Below, one piece after another: positions 8,307 through 17,206 of a stretch of DNA of 62,986 nucleotides. Made by a program: the position numbers and the translations under genes. The notes beneath the pieces were generated by a model. The model was not told the DNA's origin. It saw nothing but the letters and a program-made list of their open reading frames with translations, and ran no database searches. The stretch is from the NCBI GenBank assembly GCA_017935245.1, contig JAGBHZ010000018.1:1-62986 (forward strand), written 5' to 3'. Origin of the DNA: Alphaproteobacteria bacterium. GTDB taxonomy: Bacteria > Pseudomonadota > Alphaproteobacteria > Rs-D84. Each line of letters opens with the position of its first letter. Position 1 is the stretch's first letter.

Positions 8307-8655
8307 TTTTATTACCCTTTATACTTTAATTCTGTTATGAACTTAGCACAAATTGACAGATTTTCAAGTTTTACGATGAACTTTATCCCACCCGACGTGC
8401 GGACTGCTGCAACCATGTACTGGGCGTTACACAGAATTTTGGAACTTTTTGGTAAATAAAGGGCATACCGCAGATTTCCGCCACACAATTCGCTTTATAA
8501 TTGTTTCAGAACATTGCCCACAAAAAACCGCCCAGACGCACGGACAAAAACAGCTCAAAAAAGGCGAAAAAATGTTTTACACACACGCCGCGCACGGCGA
8601 AAATACACAGGATTTTTTGCGGATTTCCGCGACTTGCACATTTTTGAAAAAAGTC
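8307..8655. other. Intergenic region between small-protein cluster and tRNA-Asn
   Basis: About 350 bp without a supported gene. It should contain the promoter of the 8001-8306 gene near its left end. Purine-rich and T-rich runs occur near 8525-8650, but I see no convincing structured element. Confidence 0.5.
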
Positions 8656-8684
8656 TTGACTTCTGCGACTTTTTGATATAATAT
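8656..8684 (+). promoter_or_regulatory. Promoter of tRNA-Asn
   Basis: A TTGACT -35 box (8656-8661) and TATAAT (8677-8682, 15-bp spacing) or TAATAT (8679-8684, 17-bp spacing) lie just upstream of the tRNA. Confidence 0.7.
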
Positions 8685-8696
8685 TGTGTTCGCTAT

Positions 8697-8772
8697 TCGG
8701 GCATAGTTCAGTCGGTAGAACAACGGACTGTTAATCCGTATGTCGTTGGTTCGAGTCCAACTGCCCGAGCCA
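8697..8772 (+). tRNA. tRNA-Asn(GTT), integration target of the island
   Basis: Full cloverleaf. The acceptor stem pairs 8697-8703 with 8762-8768, followed by a G discriminator and encoded CCA (8770-8772). The anticodon loop holds GTT and the T-arm reads GGTTCGAGTCC. The last 45 bases (8728-8772) are the left copy of the direct repeat that bounds the genomic island, so integration restored an intact tRNA. Confidence 0.97.
8728..8772 (+). repeat. attL: 45-bp direct repeat in the tRNA-Asn 3' half
   Basis: Perfectly identical to 32866-32910. It runs from the anticodon loop to CCA, the classic target of tyrosine integrases. Confidence 0.93.
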
Positions 8773-8779
8773 CGAATTC

Positions 8780-8814
8780 CGTCGCAAAATCGTTGATTTT
8801 GCGGCGTTTTTCTT
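8780..8814 (+). terminator. Terminator brought by the island for tRNA-Asn
   Basis: A 12-bp stem 8780-8791 / 8795-8806 (one G-T pair) with a three-base loop and a T-run follows the tRNA by 7 bp. It lies inside the element and replaces the original terminator now located at 32919-32976. Confidence 0.85.
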
Positions 8815-8878
8815 TGTTAACACTTTTGGATTTAGGCACACCACAATCCACCTAAAAACACCACTATTTAACCCCTTG

Positions 8879-8897
8879 GCTACACAGCAGCTACACA
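8879..8897 (+). promoter_or_regulatory. Candidate integrase arm-type sites (left end)
   Basis: Two GCTACACA boxes at 8879-8886 and 8890-8897, spaced 11 bp. A matching pair GCTACATA lies at 32744-32762, at nearly the same distance from the other end of the element. Confidence 0.6.
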
Positions 8898-9013
8898 GGA
8901 TCCGCAACCTGTCCGCAGTCCGATGAATAACTTACCATTTCACAACCCATAAAAAAATCTACATATTGTGAACATATTGCAAAAATGGGCGTTTTACCCC
9001 CTGCAACACGCCC

Positions 9014-9041
9014 CTTGATTTTTGTGGGAAATGTTGTACAA
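9014..9041 (+). promoter_or_regulatory. Promoter of the PLD-gene leader RNA
   Basis: TTGATT at 9014-9019, a spacer of about 16 bp and TACAAT near 9036-9041, followed by the structured leader. Confidence 0.55.
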
Positions 9042-9048
9042 TATGTGC

Positions 9049-9236
9049 GTGCAAGTAATTGCACAAAGACATTATAAGCGTGAACGGGTTTAGTCACCCC
9101 TACACAGCGAAGCTTTTAATGTCCCGACCCTGGTCGGGATGCCGTTGCTATACAACAGGGCTTGTCCCAAAGGCAACGGAGTTTCTGTGTAAACTGACTA
9201 ACTCCCGACCACTCTTGTTTGAGTGGTCTTTTGTTT
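9049..9236 (+). ncRNA. Structured leader RNA with competing stems and terminator (candidate attenuator)
   Basis: An outer 7-bp stem 9101-9107 / 9185-9191 encloses two hairpins: 9122-9128 / 9133-9139 and 9142-9148 / 9173-9179. A perfect intrinsic terminator follows (9207-9214 / 9221-9228 plus T-run). The strand 9132-9139 (GGTCGGGA) can pair either locally with TCCCGACC or with a second copy of TCCCGACC at 9203-9210, which overlaps the terminator stem. This is a mutually exclusive terminator/antiterminator arrangement 10 bp before the PLD gene start. It could instead be a stand-alone small RNA. I could not match it to a known riboswitch class. Confidence 0.6.
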
Positions 9237-9244
9237 GGGGTTGT

Positions 9245-9778
9245 ATGGTTGTCAGACAATGGACTTTTGTTATTGGGATTGCGTTTGCCATTGGGGTCGG
9301 CGTTGGGGCGCAATTGCCCACACGGACGGTCACCCCGCCACCCAGCGCCCCCGCACACATAGAAGCATATTTCACCCCCGGCACCGAATGCGAAGACCGC
9401 ATAATTGCCGAGCTGGGTCGGGCCGATAAAATCGACATTGCCGTCTATTCCATAACCAATCCGAAAATTGCGAACGCCATTATCGCCGCCCACCGTCGGG
9501 GCGCAAAGGTGCGAATTGTCACAGACCGAACTATGGCCGGGCATAAATCGTCCATGATTGATGAACTGGTCGCCGCCGGCATTCCCGTCCGCATCAACCG
9601 CCGGCACAAGATTGAACATAACAAATTCGCCGTCTTTGATAATATGCGTATGGTGACGGGTTCTTATAACTGGACCACCGCCGCCACAAAGTATAACAGT
9701 GAAAACTGCATCTTCCTGACCCACCCCGCGCAAGAATACACCAAGCGGTTTGAATATTTGTGGGGAATGTATAACTAA
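9245..9778 (+). CDS. Exported phospholipase D-family nuclease
   Basis: A 177-residue protein with one HKD motif, the layout of small PLD-type endonucleases such as Nuc of plasmid pKM101, which act as dimers. The ATG at 9245 begins MVVRQWTFVIGIAFAIGVGVGA, a signal peptide or membrane anchor. Then come IDIAVYSITNPKIANAI near residue 72, RIVTDRT near 95 and the catalytic IEHNKFAVFDN near 122-132 with GSYNWT behind it. It should cleave nucleic acid in the periplasm. It is more GC-rich than the KAP gene beside it. It follows the attenuator-like leader and converges with the KAP gene. Confidence 0.85.
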   Translation: MVVRQWTFVIGIAFAIGVGVGAQLPTRTVTPPPSAPAHIEAYFTPGTECEDRIIAELGRADKIDIAVYSITNPKIANAIIAAHRRGAKVRIVTDRTMAGHKSSMIDELVAAGIPVRINRRHKIEHNKFAVFDNMRMVTGSYNWTTAATKYNSENCIFLTHPAQEYTKRFEYLWGMYN

Positions 9779-9781
9779 ATG

Positions 9782-11293
9782 CTATTTGTCCCCTAACAAA
9801 TGAGGGTTATAAACCTTAAGCTCATAATCTTTTGCTCTATCTAGATCAGAATCATCAGAACCGTGTTTTCTTTGAAATTCTCTCAGTTCTTTATATAGCT
9901 TTTCTAAGGCTGGCACTACACCTTCTAATTCAGGTTTTATATAATTGTTATATGCTGTCTTGTTCCTAAAATCCGTTTCAGAAATATCTGACACCAATTT
10001 AATTAAATGCTTTATCTGCTTGTACACATCTGCATATGTGTCACGAACAGCACCAGCCATAGATACATATGCATCTAATCGAAAGCGAGCCAAGTGCCCA
10101 AATCTGTTGTTTATTGAACTAAGGGGCTGATAAGCAGGATGGCGAGAAAATAATTTTTTCTTCGTATTTTGCGGACAATCCTTATAAACATTATCTTCAC
10201 CATAATCTATATCGTTATATTCGTGCCGCATTTTGTTTTTTTCTTTATATAAGCGATCACACAACTGATAAGCCAATAGCCTACATCTTATTGGTTCATT
10301 ATATGTATTACAAAACAGTTTTGCTCTATTTATTACATCGACAGTTTCACGATACGAAAACCTTGATTTTTTTGCATAATTCGCAATCCATTTTTGTAAT
10401 TCTTGGATACTATTATAGCTATCCCCTGTATAAACAAGGTTATTTACAAACTCGCCCCCTTTAATACGGTCTGCACATATTTTCTCGTAATTTAAATTCG
10501 GAATATTTATTATCTCATTAAAGAATTTTTGCAAATAATCTTCTGCAACAACACCTTTTTGTTCCGCCGTGCCGCCAATACCATAAAAAGCATCTATATA
10601 TTGTCGCAACCTAGATTGATTTATAGGCATTACAACAATCAGGCCATCGATATCAAAAAAATGCTTTACTATTTCTAGAACTTTAACAGCAGTATCCGGT
10701 CTGCATCTGTCCAGATCGTCTACAATGAAAACCAACTTACCTTGGGGTAACAATTTGATATATTCTGCCAAATTACGCTTGGCTTCTTGAAATATATCTT
10801 GCGGCAATTCTAGTTCATTTACTTTCTTAATAAATTTCTTAAGATTGGTTGTAACATCTAAAGGCAATCCTTTTAGCGACAACCTCAGGTTGAAATCTGT
10901 CGTCTTCCACCAGCTTGTAAGCAAATTCTGCACAAGCGGCTGATTAAGTTTATCAATTATATCTTTTTCTGTTTTTACCAACCAAGCAATCTGTTCAACA
11001 AACACATCTAATGGTTCTTTTATGTAATCCTTTTCCCAGGCGCTAAAATATACTGTCTTGATTTTATTGTGCATTTGTGCCGCAAACCTGGTTGCAAAAT
11101 GCGTTTTTCCGGTACCATATCCACCATCCAGACCGATGACATACGGTGTATCAACACCTTGTAATAACCCTTGTAATTTTTTTGCAAAATCTACTATTTC
11201 TGGTGCGGTATCATCCCACAACGCATCTAAAGAAGATTTTTTTGTTTCCAGTTCATTCGGTGGTAATTTAAAAATATTAGACGTATCTTTCAT
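9782..11293 (-). CDS. KAP-family P-loop NTPase
   Basis: 503 residues. Walker A GLDGGYGTGKTHFATRF is near residue 55 and Walker B KLVFIVDDLDRCRPDTAVK near 190; the DDLDRC signature is typical of KAP NTPases, which often occur in phage-defence loci and mobile elements. The region FSAWEKDYIKEPLDVFVEQI after Walker A also fits the family. No membrane-spanning segment is obvious, unlike many KAP proteins. The gene is AT-rich compared with the genes on both sides, suggesting separate acquisition. It is monocistronic. The partner and trigger are unknown. Confidence 0.85.
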   Translation of the reverse strand: MKDTSNIFKLPPNELETKKSSLDALWDDTAPEIVDFAKKLQGLLQGVDTPYVIGLDGGYGTGKTHFATRFAAQMHNKIKTVYFSAWEKDYIKEPLDVFVEQIAWLVKTEKDIIDKLNQPLVQNLLTSWWKTTDFNLRLSLKGLPLDVTTNLKKFIKKVNELELPQDIFQEAKRNLAEYIKLLPQGKLVFIVDDLDRCRPDTAVKVLEIVKHFFDIDGLIVVMPINQSRLRQYIDAFYGIGGTAEQKGVVAEDYLQKFFNEIINIPNLNYEKICADRIKGGEFVNNLVYTGDSYNSIQELQKWIANYAKKSRFSYRETVDVINRAKLFCNTYNEPIRCRLLAYQLCDRLYKEKNKMRHEYNDIDYGEDNVYKDCPQNTKKKLFSRHPAYQPLSSINNRFGHLARFRLDAYVSMAGAVRDTYADVYKQIKHLIKLVSDISETDFRNKTAYNNYIKPELEGVVPALEKLYKELREFQRKHGSDDSDLDRAKDYELKVYNPHLLGDK

Positions 11294-11368
11294 GCTGTTA
11301 TAAAACCTTTAGTAATTATAAGTATATAATCAATCATAAAAGCACATTTTTCAAGGAATTAAAACACG

Positions 11369-11638
11369 TTACTCCACAAACACAATGCCAAACCATTTTT
11401 GCATGATGGCCAGACGGGATTGATAGTCGCCCGCAGAGTTGATTTCTGTTTCATATTCGTGTTTCAGTTGTGCCGACAGTCCCAGTTCACGTACCAAGCG
11501 ATTACACGCACCCATAAGATAGAATATATTGCCGGCCGGTCCGTTCAGGTCAATGACCAGGCCCGTTTGATACCTCGCCCCCGGCACACCCCGCCGGGCG
11601 GCGTGCAGTTTCCGTTCCAGCGCATCAATCGTTTCCAT
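11369..11638 (-). CDS. 89-residue uncharacterised protein
   Basis: No family recognised. The start METIDALERKLHAARRG is helical, and the middle holds a short hydrophobic stretch GPAGNIFYLMGACNRLVREL. The start overlaps the stop of the upstream 177-residue gene by 14 bp and has AAAGGCG before it, so both are co-translated. The pair is visibly more GC-rich than the KAP and HNH genes that flank it. It may be island backbone rather than cargo (inference). Confidence 0.65.
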   Translation of the reverse strand: METIDALERKLHAARRGVPGARYQTGLVIDLNGPAGNIFYLMGACNRLVRELGLSAQLKHEYETEINSAGDYQSRLAIMQKWFGIVFVE

Positions 11639-12158
11639 GTGCGGCGCCTTTGGTTTTTAGTTCTTGCTGAATCTGTGTCCACATCAATTCCAGTTCGTCC
11701 AGCCCCGTCAGGTCTGATTTTAACCACATTTCTGGGGTCTGCCATACGTCGTCCTGGGCACAGGCTAGCGCACCGTCCACCAATTTGCGGATGCGGTGGC
11801 TGCGCATTTCGTTCTTGATTGCGGACCGGTACAGCATGAGCTTGTTCACTGTGATGGGGCGTGGCGTTGTGTCGGTGTGATACGCCCACCACTTGGCCAT
11901 TTTTAGTTTGTTCAGCATTGCCACGCGCAGCATCGCCACCCCATAACTCAGGGTGCCGGGGCCGTCTAATATCTCATCGGCCAGATGTCGCCCGGCGCGC
12001 CCGTTCAGAAATTCCAGAATTTCATCGGCGGACTTTTCTGGGTGGATTTGCCCCAGGCGTTTAACCGTGATGTCCCAGATTGCGTTTCGGTGGTCTGGGC
12101 TGCCATAATGTGCCGCCAGCGCACCATAGAATCCGTGTTGCTTGTTTATCGTTGTCAT
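11625..12158 (-). CDS. 177-residue uncharacterised protein
   Basis: Not recognised. A soluble, helical protein starting MTTINKQHGFYGALAAHYGS with the segment EILEFLNGRAGRHLADEIL near residues 45-65 and an acidic C-terminus. The ribosome site AGAGGC precedes the ATG. It is upstream of, and overlapping, the 89-residue gene. Its GC-rich codon use resembles the PLD gene rather than the adjacent AT-rich genes. Confidence 0.65.
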   Translation of the reverse strand: MTTINKQHGFYGALAAHYGSPDHRNAIWDITVKRLGQIHPEKSADEILEFLNGRAGRHLADEILDGPGTLSYGVAMLRVAMLNKLKMAKWWAYHTDTTPRPITVNKLMLYRSAIKNEMRSHRIRKLVDGALACAQDDVWQTPEMWLKSDLTGLDELELMWTQIQQELKTKGAAHGND

Positions 12159-12283
12159 GTTGTGCCTCTTGCTTTTTCAACACAACAATGCCAACAAAAA
12201 ATGGAATAGCTAGTGAAATAAAATACTAACCCACCTCGCAATTTAATAAAAACAATTTAAATTGTGTTGGTCAATTCTTGAGC

Positions 12284-13258
12284 CTAACAAAAATCATCAA
12301 AGACATCGCCACCTGTCCATTCATAACCACGTTCTATGGTATAATATTTTTCTGCGCCTTCGTCTGTAATAAACGTTCTTATAGAGGTATGATAGAACAT
12401 GTTAGATTTATACTCTATTTTTGCTAACGCATAGCCAATACCACCACTGGCCATAACCACAATGGCTTTTCTATCCTTATCGAAATCTGCTTTTATAACT
12501 TCAGATTGATAAACAGCATTTTTAGCAAACAGTTTGCCCTCGCTTATATTGTTCAAGTAATCTTGCAATGGTTCATCTGATACCACGGATGGACATAATG
12601 GAAATTCTGATGGGACTTTCCAGTTAACTTGCATTGCATTAGGTGTAAGCGATTGTTTTTCTATCGGCACATCTTCTTCCACTGTATCTTCTGGGCCCCA
12701 CTGTTTATCATGATACACCCACTCACCCAACTTAGCATTACCAGCAACCTGTCGATCTTCTTTAGCCCAAGCCTCAAACTTTTCTCTACTGACCTTTGCT
12801 TCTGCTGGCGAAACAGTGCGCATCCATGAAAAATTTGGATCTGCTTTACTTTCGCCCAATTTTGCGGGATTCTTCAAAAATTCTTCTATACTTCCACAAA
12901 CCATGATGACACGTCTTCTTGTTATTGGGTTATCAAGAATATTTTCTAGTTTGGTTATCCAGCGTAAATTTTCTGGTCTGTTATTGCAGCGATTGGTGTC
13001 AATATGATCGACTATATGTTGGGATGTTGGCGCTTCGCCATGAAATGCTGTAGCAACTATACGATGAACTTGTTCAGAGCAAAACACCATATAGCCCTTA
13101 GGCCCCTTTATACCAAACGTCCAAACCTCGTCTTTTTGACGCTTTGGTTTTGAATCTCTGGCATGACGCATTATTGCTCCATTATCACGAACCGAGTAAG
13201 TTTCACCCTTGTAAATGCATTGTTTCTCTTGATCAAAAAAATCATTTGTTCCAATCAT
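12284..13258 (-). CDS. HNH endonuclease domain protein, partner of the 1263-residue protein
   Basis: 324 residues. The segment VHRIVATAFHG...HIVDHIDTNRCNNRPENLRW (about residues 65-98) is an HNH motif of the HNH_3 type, as in phage and homing endonucleases. The first 60 residues carry a YSVRDNGAIMRH segment like the NUMOD4-like lead-in of such proteins. The C-terminal 200 residues are unrecognised. It begins 21 bp after the stop of the 1263-residue gene, on the same strand, with AGGATG before the ATG, and the two probably form one operon. The role may be an effector nuclease of a defence pair or simply a selfish endonuclease. Confidence 0.8.
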   Translation of the reverse strand: MIGTNDFFDQEKQCIYKGETYSVRDNGAIMRHARDSKPKRQKDEVWTFGIKGPKGYMVFCSEQVHRIVATAFHGEAPTSQHIVDHIDTNRCNNRPENLRWITKLENILDNPITRRRVIMVCGSIEEFLKNPAKLGESKADPNFSWMRTVSPAEAKVSREKFEAWAKEDRQVAGNAKLGEWVYHDKQWGPEDTVEEDVPIEKQSLTPNAMQVNWKVPSEFPLCPSVVSDEPLQDYLNNISEGKLFAKNAVYQSEVIKADFDKDRKAIVVMASGGIGYALAKIEYKSNMFYHTSIRTFITDEGAEKYYTIERGYEWTGGDVFDDFC

Positions 13259-13279
13259 TAAATAGCATCCTATAAGCTA

Positions 13280-16200
13280 TTAAAAATCAATCTTTGCCCT
13301 TTCTGCTTCTCGTCCATAATCTTCTGCCATACTGTCTAATATTTGAGCTGTGTACGGATAAGAAAATCTTATTTTATCTGCATCTTTCTTATATTTGGAG
13401 GCTTTGTCAATCCAATACTTTTCTGGGTTCTTGGTATCTACCTTTCGTACTCCCAAAGAATTAAATTTACCGATAACAAACCCTTCTCTCAAATCTTTGT
13501 CATAAAATTTTTCTATAATGTTTCTGATATACTTGACCGGCCATACATCATCATCTTTATCCACTAAAGTATTCGCAGACAACATACTACCTATCTTTTG
13601 TTTTGCACAACGTCTTATATTGTCATCAGGTATACGTTCTATTAAAACATCTACCACATTCATCCAGTTGTTCAAATTTTTTTCTCCCTGGAATGGATAC
13701 ATTCCATCCATTTTCATGTATAATTTCAATGCTAGATGTGCAGTATTTTCTGCTTGTTGCTTTTCCTCTTTTGTTTTATTGATCAAATCTTCTTTCTTTG
13801 TAAAAGTAGCCTGAATTATTTCTAAGAAAAACTCTGGATCTGTGCGCAAACGATGTTCTATAGCAATTGGCCGCAAACCACAATAATCATCAAATAAAGG
13901 GAAATACGCCAACTCTAATTGGAACAAGACATCCCACTCAACATCTATTCCAACCCTATCCTGTAAGAGTTTAAATAAATCTGGTAAATGATTACTACTT
14001 ATCACATCTCGTATGACATCTTGTTTTTCTAATGCTCCTTTTAATACGAATATTATATCGTCAGTTTTGATTTTGTCTCCATGAGAGCCATACTTTTGCA
14101 TAATTATAAGATGAAGCATAGAAGCATAATTGTCGGTCTGTCTAAGTTTTTGCATTGCAAAATCATAGTCTTCATCTGACGATATATATATCGACTGAAC
14201 ATTTTTCCAATATAGATCTGCCAGTCCCTTTTCGTTTAACCAATTCCAATAATCTCTACCTTTTCTTATTGAACACAACAATATTTTTTTATACTCGTCA
14301 CTCCACGAAGTGTCGTATATATTATCCAAATATTCCTTGCCCCTAAAATTGACAACACTCGTAAAGAAAGCAGATTCAAAACTGACAATTTTCTCGTTAT
14401 TTGTATTCCCGTATTTTAATATAGCAATTATATCCTCTTGTGAAAAATCAATATATCCAGATTCCCAACCCAACAAATCCGCATTATCAATTTGTTCTGT
14501 AAAAGATAGTAATGCCTTGGCCCCTCCAGAAGCAAATACCGACTTTATAGCATTTTGTAATTCTACATTTGGTTTGCCATCTAAGTTTCTGTAGTGCCAC
14601 CCCATCTCACTTGAAAACATATACGCGTATTTCTCAAGCGGATCAGTTATATTTATCTTGTCTATGACACTTTTTAACTTTGGTGCTTTTTCATCATATC
14701 CCCATTTTGCCTTTGCTTCCTCATCCATTCTGTCATTGAAAACAATCCAATTTGTTAATGTTTTGTATATAAATTTTTTAAATTCTTGAGAGACATTTGT
14801 CCAATCTAGTTCCATCAATTTAATAATTAAAAGTTCAAATTCCTGTTTTTGCATTCTTGTTATGTTTCTCAATACTTTATCCCAACGACCTACATCGGCA
14901 CCCAATATCGCAATTGATTTTTCAAATAAGAAACGATAAAAAACCAGTATCTCATCCTTTTTTAATTCCATCTCTGAAATATCACACCAAGAAAATTTTG
15001 GGCGACAAGTAGGAGCACATGTTTGCATATGATATAAAAGTTGCATCAAATCAAACACTATTCCCACATTATTATTTGAGTTAATGAGTGTATTTAAAAA
15101 TTCTTGTTTCTTTTCAAGATCAACTGACGTACCCTGCATCCATGGGCAAAATATTTTGGATAGACTTTCCAGTGGTGAGTTTCCCCATTTTGTATCCATT
15201 GTTTTTAGTGCTTCTAATTCCAATAATACATTCACGGAGCGAGAAAACAGTCTTTCAGACCATGCCAAAATCTCTAATGCCCATAATATATCTGAATATA
15301 AACAAGTTGAGCCAAAAACTCCATCGTTTATACTTTGAGTATAAATATCTTTAATTGTATCCGGGGTTTCTTTTATCGTTTCTTCCAACGCAAACAACAA
15401 ACCATCTGGTGAAGCTTCCGCAAACAAAGTAAAACAATTTTTTAAAGAAGCCCAAACATACCAGTCTTTGTTTTTGAACACATTAACTATTAAATTTCTG
15501 ATTTTTGGTTCAATATTTAATGCTATATTAAATATGGAAGATTTGACATTCAGTATCGCCAACCCTTGAGCCAATCCCTTTTTTAAGTCTTCTGAATATG
15601 TCTTGGAACCCAGATCAGTTAAATACATACTCGAAAAAATTCTTTTGTCTTTTGGCAATTTATATTTACTATCCACAGTGGAAAAAACTTTTTCTGTAAA
15701 AGTTAAAAACCTATCTAAAATTTCTTGCGTAAGATATCCACCAAGATATTCAATTATAAGTTCGGGATTTAAAACTTCCCAGGTATTACCATTGTGAATA
15801 ACGGGTGCTTCTTCTGTTTTTATATACAAAGATACACGTCTGATAATTTCTGCATATTCTAGTCCAAATAAATTTGTGATTATTTCTCTGTCTTTTTCAT
15901 TATTATCTTGCCATTTACCAATTAACGCTAAAATTACTAACACATCCCAATTATCTTTATCAACCCATTTTGGTTTGGGCAACATTGAATCTGGTCGTGC
16001 TAACAATCTTTGCAAATGCAATACACTTCCTCTATGCCCCAGATGAGAAATTAAATAGTTGGCTCGCTCATAGGATTTTGTTTTTGTTTCAAGTATAGGG
16101 TATAAAACATCAGTATTAAGAGCACCCACTTGAACAATGTCTTTTACACTACTTTCTATATCGTCTTCACCCAATGGAATCAAAATTTTAAAGCCCCAGT

Positions 16201-17071
16201 CTATTTTTGCTGCTAAATTTTTAGGTACCCCAAAAGTTGGTATAAGGATCAATTTTTTTGATTCTCCATTATCAACGATCTGATTCCATGTGTTTTCGTC
16301 TTCTACAATTACTATTTTGGATTTTACAGCGTCCTTTGCTTCAGAATTCAAATCTGACTTGATTATGGATGCCATAAAAAATAATAATGCCTCACGATTG
16401 CTTGACGCTCTAACTCCCAACAACCCCCCGTCTTTTCTCAACCAATCGTTAATACAGGACAAATTTGTTTTGGCCCGAGCTAAAATGACATCTTCATCCA
16501 AAGGGATTGTTGTGGATTTCAACCAAGAATCCCAAATATAATCAAAACCTCTAATTCCTACTGTTGGTTTTTCCAGTATGTTTGCTAGCCATGCTGTAGT
16601 AGCAGGGTCATTATCAAGCCATGTTTCAATATCATCTGCATCATAAATTTTTATACCAGCCCATAACTTACTACCCTCTACTTCTTTCTTTGCATTTTCT
16701 ATGGTTTCCTGTTTATCTTGTATTTTGTGTGTCGTTACAAATACAAATATAGCCCTAGTTTCTGATCCTTTTAATTCTTTCGTTCTCTTCCCCAAATCGG
16801 CTTTAAATTTAGAGTAGTACCCATCCGATTGTCCACATTCAACGACGTATGTTCGATTTGCTTCATTAAGTATTGCATTATCAATTTTTGGAATTATTTT
16901 ACCATCTACCCCAGGCTTCCATATACTATCACCACCAGGAATATCTATGAAATTTATGTTTTTAAATTCAAGTAAATTTATAATTAACCGCCTTAATAAT
17001 AACGGCAGTTTCTCTTCAGATTGTCTTGTTTTTTGCCAATTTTGTAATTCCGTTGCTGTAATATATCGCAT
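13280..17071 (-). CDS. 1263-residue protein of unknown family, possible defence sensor
   Basis: The largest gene in the window and not recognised with confidence. The N-terminal 180 residues resemble a PD-(D/E)XK-type domain: LPLLLRRLIINLL, then GGDSIWKPGVDGKI, then YVVECGQSDGYY and a lysine/arginine-rich helix. Near residues 215-235, GGLLGVRASSNREALLFFMA could be a degenerate nucleotide-binding loop. The remaining 900 residues are helical, without obvious motifs, like the repeat scaffolds of large sensor proteins. The gene is AT-rich, has AGAGGC before the ATG and lies upstream of the HNH gene. The layout (nuclease-like N-terminus, large helical body, nuclease partner, in a defence island) suggests an anti-phage role by inference only. 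Confidence 0.7.
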   Translation of the reverse strand: MRYITATELQNWQKTRQSEEKLPLLLRRLIINLLEFKNINFIDIPGGDSIWKPGVDGKIIPKIDNAILNEANRTYVVECGQSDGYYSKFKADLGKRTKELKGSETRAIFVFVTTHKIQDKQETIENAKKEVEGSKLWAGIKIYDADDIETWLDNDPATTAWLANILEKPTVGIRGFDYIWDSWLKSTTIPLDEDVILARAKTNLSCINDWLRKDGGLLGVRASSNREALLFFMASIIKSDLNSEAKDAVKSKIVIVEDENTWNQIVDNGESKKLILIPTFGVPKNLAAKIDWGFKILIPLGEDDIESSVKDIVQVGALNTDVLYPILETKTKSYERANYLISHLGHRGSVLHLQRLLARPDSMLPKPKWVDKDNWDVLVILALIGKWQDNNEKDREIITNLFGLEYAEIIRRVSLYIKTEEAPVIHNGNTWEVLNPELIIEYLGGYLTQEILDRFLTFTEKVFSTVDSKYKLPKDKRIFSSMYLTDLGSKTYSEDLKKGLAQGLAILNVKSSIFNIALNIEPKIRNLIVNVFKNKDWYVWASLKNCFTLFAEASPDGLLFALEETIKETPDTIKDIYTQSINDGVFGSTCLYSDILWALEILAWSERLFSRSVNVLLELEALKTMDTKWGNSPLESLSKIFCPWMQGTSVDLEKKQEFLNTLINSNNNVGIVFDLMQLLYHMQTCAPTCRPKFSWCDISEMELKKDEILVFYRFLFEKSIAILGADVGRWDKVLRNITRMQKQEFELLIIKLMELDWTNVSQEFKKFIYKTLTNWIVFNDRMDEEAKAKWGYDEKAPKLKSVIDKINITDPLEKYAYMFSSEMGWHYRNLDGKPNVELQNAIKSVFASGGAKALLSFTEQIDNADLLGWESGYIDFSQEDIIAILKYGNTNNEKIVSFESAFFTSVVNFRGKEYLDNIYDTSWSDEYKKILLCSIRKGRDYWNWLNEKGLADLYWKNVQSIYISSDEDYDFAMQKLRQTDNYASMLHLIIMQKYGSHGDKIKTDDIIFVLKGALEKQDVIRDVISSNHLPDLFKLLQDRVGIDVEWDVLFQLELAYFPLFDDYCGLRPIAIEHRLRTDPEFFLEIIQATFTKKEDLINKTKEEKQQAENTAHLALKLYMKMDGMYPFQGEKNLNNWMNVVDVLIERIPDDNIRRCAKQKIGSMLSANTLVDKDDDVWPVKYIRNIIEKFYDKDLREGFVIGKFNSLGVRKVDTKNPEKYWIDKASKYKKDADKIRFSYPYTAQILDSMAEDYGREAERAKIDF

Positions 17072-17206
17072 GGTCGCCTCTTTTCCCTAAATTTATATAT
17101 GAATTTATACCATAATACACTCTAAAATCAAGTGATCCCTAGGTGTTATTTACTTGAATAAAACGAAATATACGGCATATAGAACAATAAACCAAAGGAG
17201 TTTATT

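Noticed and set aside
9059..9244. N-terminal extension of the PLD gene
   Set aside because: It translates the structured leader and terminator; the ATG at 9245 begins a clear signal peptide.
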